Positions 61,000 through 64,000 of a DNA stretch of 64,000 bases are shown here, piece after piece. How positions within the stretch are numbered: the first letter of the stretch is position 1; each line of letters starts with the position of its first letter. The position numbers and the translations under genes are program-made. The notes below the pieces were generated by a model that did no database searches, was not told the DNA's origin, and saw only the letters and a list, made by a program, of their open reading frames with translations. The stretch comes from Druceiella hillmani (Eukaryota; Arthropoda; Insecta; Lepidoptera; Hepialidae): assembly GCA_039881145.1 (NCBI GenBank), contig JAYKKI010000061.1, positions 8,713,501-8,777,500 of the forward strand, given 5' to 3'.

Positions 61000-63900
61000 A
61001 TATGTTGTTTTTTTGACATTACTCTATTGAAGAATAATTTTCTTTTAAATTATGAATAATGTCGATAAACACTATATGACTAATATCGTTTTTAATTTTT
61101 TCACACGGACTAAAATTAAATCATTTACATTATATATGCTTGAAGTTACAACAAAACCATTACCAACGCGCTTTTCTTGCAATATAAAAAAATGCATAGA
61201 AATGGGTGTATCCACCCAAAACTTACGTGTGGTTAACAGTGGCGCGAAATGCCTTATATGAAAGTACACGTACCTTCTCCTGAACATTTAGCATAAATAT
61301 ATCATATATTTAAATTTAAATTTAAACATTTAATTTGTAGTATTCAAGCGAAACCCACATTCCCATATGTGATTTGCAGTTCCCATGCACAAAGTGAACG
61401 TTACGTGCAATTTTAGAAAAAAACTTAATTCCTATCAAATTACAAAAACTCCTCGGGCTGGGAATTAGTCTATAGTAAATTAAAATTGAACACCTTACTT
61501 CAGGCTGTCAGTTTACAGTCCTAAGGTAAGCTGAAATTTACGAGATTGCCTCGGCTATATTCAGACTGAAGCAATCCCTTGTTTATCACGCACACAAACA
61601 AAGAATCGTTGTTTTATTATAACGCTGTTAGTCAGTATTTGCCGTCATCCTCTCAATTATCTCTAAAGTAATTTTATGAATAATCTTAATAGTTTTCTGG
61701 TTTTTAAATACACGTATTATATTTTGTGCATTTTCATCCTAAAGGTAAACAAAAAAAGGGACTACCGAATTTTGCTCTGCTTATTATATAATTAAGATAG
61801 GATTTTTTCAATTTACCTTTTAGTGAAAAAATATAGAAATGAATATAGTAAATGGTGGTTTTGATAATCTAGGTAATTTGACAAGTTCTGGTAAAAAATA
61901 TGCTAAACATTTATCGTGCAAAGTATAATTTTAGCTCTTCGCGTATAAAAGATCGCGATTTGTATAGAGGGACAACTAGCTATTGCAAATCGGGAACAAA
62001 ATGAGGTAGAAATGCAAATAATTTAAAAAAGTTAATATATACTATTGTATTTTTGGTAAGCAAGAATTATCTTTTCATGGTCATCATTAAAGTCATATTA
62101 GACGATAAGTCGGGGTAATTACGTAGAGGTTATTGTTTTTGAGGAACTGCGGTTCGCATTTTTCAAGAAATTAAAGAAGACGGCGGAAATTAATGAATGT
62201 AACATGTATTTCTTGCCGTAATCCTACATATAGTGATTATATACGCAATACGTAAAATATTCTAAAATTGAATATGATAAAGGAAATTCAAACGTTGCAC
62301 CAAATTTTCTAACGAAATTTTACAAATCCGCATTTTTTTACAAATAAAATTTTACATTTTTCAGTATCGAGCAATTATGATGTTTTAATTTGGGTAAACA
62401 ATTTTTAAGAAGTGTCAACACCAATAAAAATGGCACGCTTCTGTTAATAATAATAATCTACTTTGATATTTTAAAATTGCATAGTTAATTGAAAATAAAA
62501 TTAAGTAATAGTTTTTACGTATGAAAAGTAATCCCCATTTGTTTCTTTTGCAGTCCAGTGTTATTTTTGCAGGTGGGAATAGCACAAGCCGGCATTTTAA
62601 GCTATATTGTCAAGTAACCTATCAGAGCTGTGTCTTAAATTGCACTGACAGCCGCGTTTTGGTACTACTTATTTTATGCGTAGTTTTTTGGACACAATAT
62701 CGCGCGTGTTCTCGCTTTCTGGAGTACTAATTATTCTCAGGGCTAACATGGGTGGTCACGGACGCTTGCGCGCTTGTTTGTATACCTATATAATTTTCCC
62801 AAAAACACTACACGCCACTGGTGATCGAATATAACCAAAAAATGTACGAATTAATAAGTTTAAAGACAGAAGGAAGGTATAAGGCCAACAAGGTCAAAAT
62901 TAGCATACTCCGATTTGGTACACCATCAAATTTGTTCTTTTTAGACCCATTTTCTATCCTTCGAACACCATTACAATTAAAGCTGTAATTAGACTTTAAT
63001 ATTTGTCATATCCCATTATTTAAATAACAAATACTAGACAAGCAATATAAAACAAAGATAAAACAAAGGTATTTTTGAGAAATTCATGATATTTTTCGAC
63101 CGCCAAAGATATTTAAGCAATACATTATCATAGTGAAAAATAATATTAATATTTTTAAATACTGTGATAAAAACACTATGTAACTTTACTTAAATATTTC
63201 ATTTTTATTTATACGCAAGTAGATAGCCCATAGTGTTTTTATTAGGATACTCCTTTATCAAATTTTCATTGAAATACGATTATCATAAACATGGACTAAT
63301 GCAGCAATTTTTACACCACGATGGATCACTTGGCGGGTTTCAAACTGACGTGGTTCTCCGCTCCTTAAACACTTCTGTTAGCAATTATTAATAAATGTTT
63401 TATAAAAACAAATAATAATTTATTAATAATTCTGACAGCTAAAAATAGAAATAATTAATTTTTTCCATAAAATGCGAATTCGAATCATTTCTATGGGCCG
63501 GATTTTGATAAGAAAAAAATTAAGTAAAAAATGTAAATTTTTGTATAGGGCCCACTTCTAGTTTCCGCAAATTTGAAACAAAGTTTAAATGAAATATGTT
63601 TTTTGCCAATATGCAGTAACAACTTTTATTGGTAGAGTTTTTTTTGCATATAATCTCCATTTATTCCATTTTTTTCATACTTTACCCTTTAACAATCATT
63701 AGTAATCATCCATAACAGTACCACCTATCTATTATAAACTTGCGGTAATGTCGGTCTAAATTTTCGGACTAAATTATAATAAATCATTTTAGCCAAATTT
63801 ATACCCTCGATGGTCGATAGACTTTCTCTCCGACTGAAATACAAGTGATTTGTAGAAATAAATAGACGAAGTAAAACCAGGCAGAGACAGACAACAGAAT

Positions 63901-64000
63901 TAATTGCAGGTAAACTGAACGATCATAGTCCATCAGTCGTAAACAAAAACTTTGACATTGAAAACAATAATTACTATCCGCTATCATCGAGCGGCGGTCG
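61000..64000. other. Last 3 kb: no gene or recognised element
   Basis: AT-rich. Frames at 61052-61287 (both strands), 62521-62730 and 63799-63987 are 62-71 codons and unrecognised. A near-palindromic run atatttaaatttaaattta lies at 61309-61327. No gene crosses the right edge visibly. Confidence 0.45.

Noticed and set aside
60778..61059. 93-codon frame as a gene
   Set aside because: The frame crosses from a GC-rich island into AT-rich DNA with no domain. The opposite strand is also open.

Overview
The window is AT-rich nuclear DNA from an insect, most likely a moth or butterfly. Four things point there: a short interstitial block of the insect telomere motif CCTAA/TTAGG (3104-3135); remnants of mariner, copia and Helitron elements; several copies of a dispersed repeat with the ends GGTTCCGTA and GAGTCGGACTCGC, which I know from lepidopteran genomes; and non-LTR tails of the type ACAAGAATTGCTCGTTTAA. 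I find no intact host protein-coding gene, rRNA, tRNA or CRISPR array. Almost all reading frames of 60-120 codons look like chance frames or translated simple repeats. The window reads as intergenic or intronic DNA made mostly of decayed transposons, satellites and unassigned sequence. A series of short GC-richer islands could be regulatory elements.

Layout, left to right. 0-8 kb: a decayed zinc-finger-like cassette (1.8-2.4 kb), foldback element copy A (2.8-3.0 kb), telomere-like repeats, and a GC island at 7.5-7.9 kb with two back-to-back palindromes, one built on a CACGTG E-box. 8.5-12 kb: a very strong heat-shock-element array (8515-8577), a decayed Helitron helicase (10.0-11.3 kb) and, cutting into it, the 5' end of a copia-type LTR retrotransposon (LTR, primer-binding site, decayed gag). 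12-25 kb: simple repeats, hairpins, non-LTR tails, a 0.45-kb polypyrimidine block and a GC island at 20.7 kb. 25.3-26.2 kb: a mariner element whose own leader carries a heat-shock-type promoter. 26-37 kb: two exon-like segments of unknown gene, an unrecognised decayed coding frame (34.6-35.2 kb), a 12-bp minisatellite and a second, oppositely oriented mariner deletion copy (35.9-36.6 kb). 37-45 kb: a local duplication holding foldback copy B, a 120-bp tandem repeat and a 70-bp satellite. 45-64 kb: foldback copies C and D, three copies of the lepidopteran-type dispersed repeat, microsatellites and GC islands.

Most notable observations. (1) Four copies of a hairpin element are each flanked by a 12-bp direct repeat. 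That is a uniform target-site duplication not typical of the DNA transposon families I know in insects. (2) Heat-shock-factor-like sites occur in strict 5-bp phase at two places, one inside a mariner promoter and one 1.5 kb from a Helitron helicase remnant. (3) A copia LTR interrupts the Helitron. These are read directly from sequence. Their activity and history are inference.
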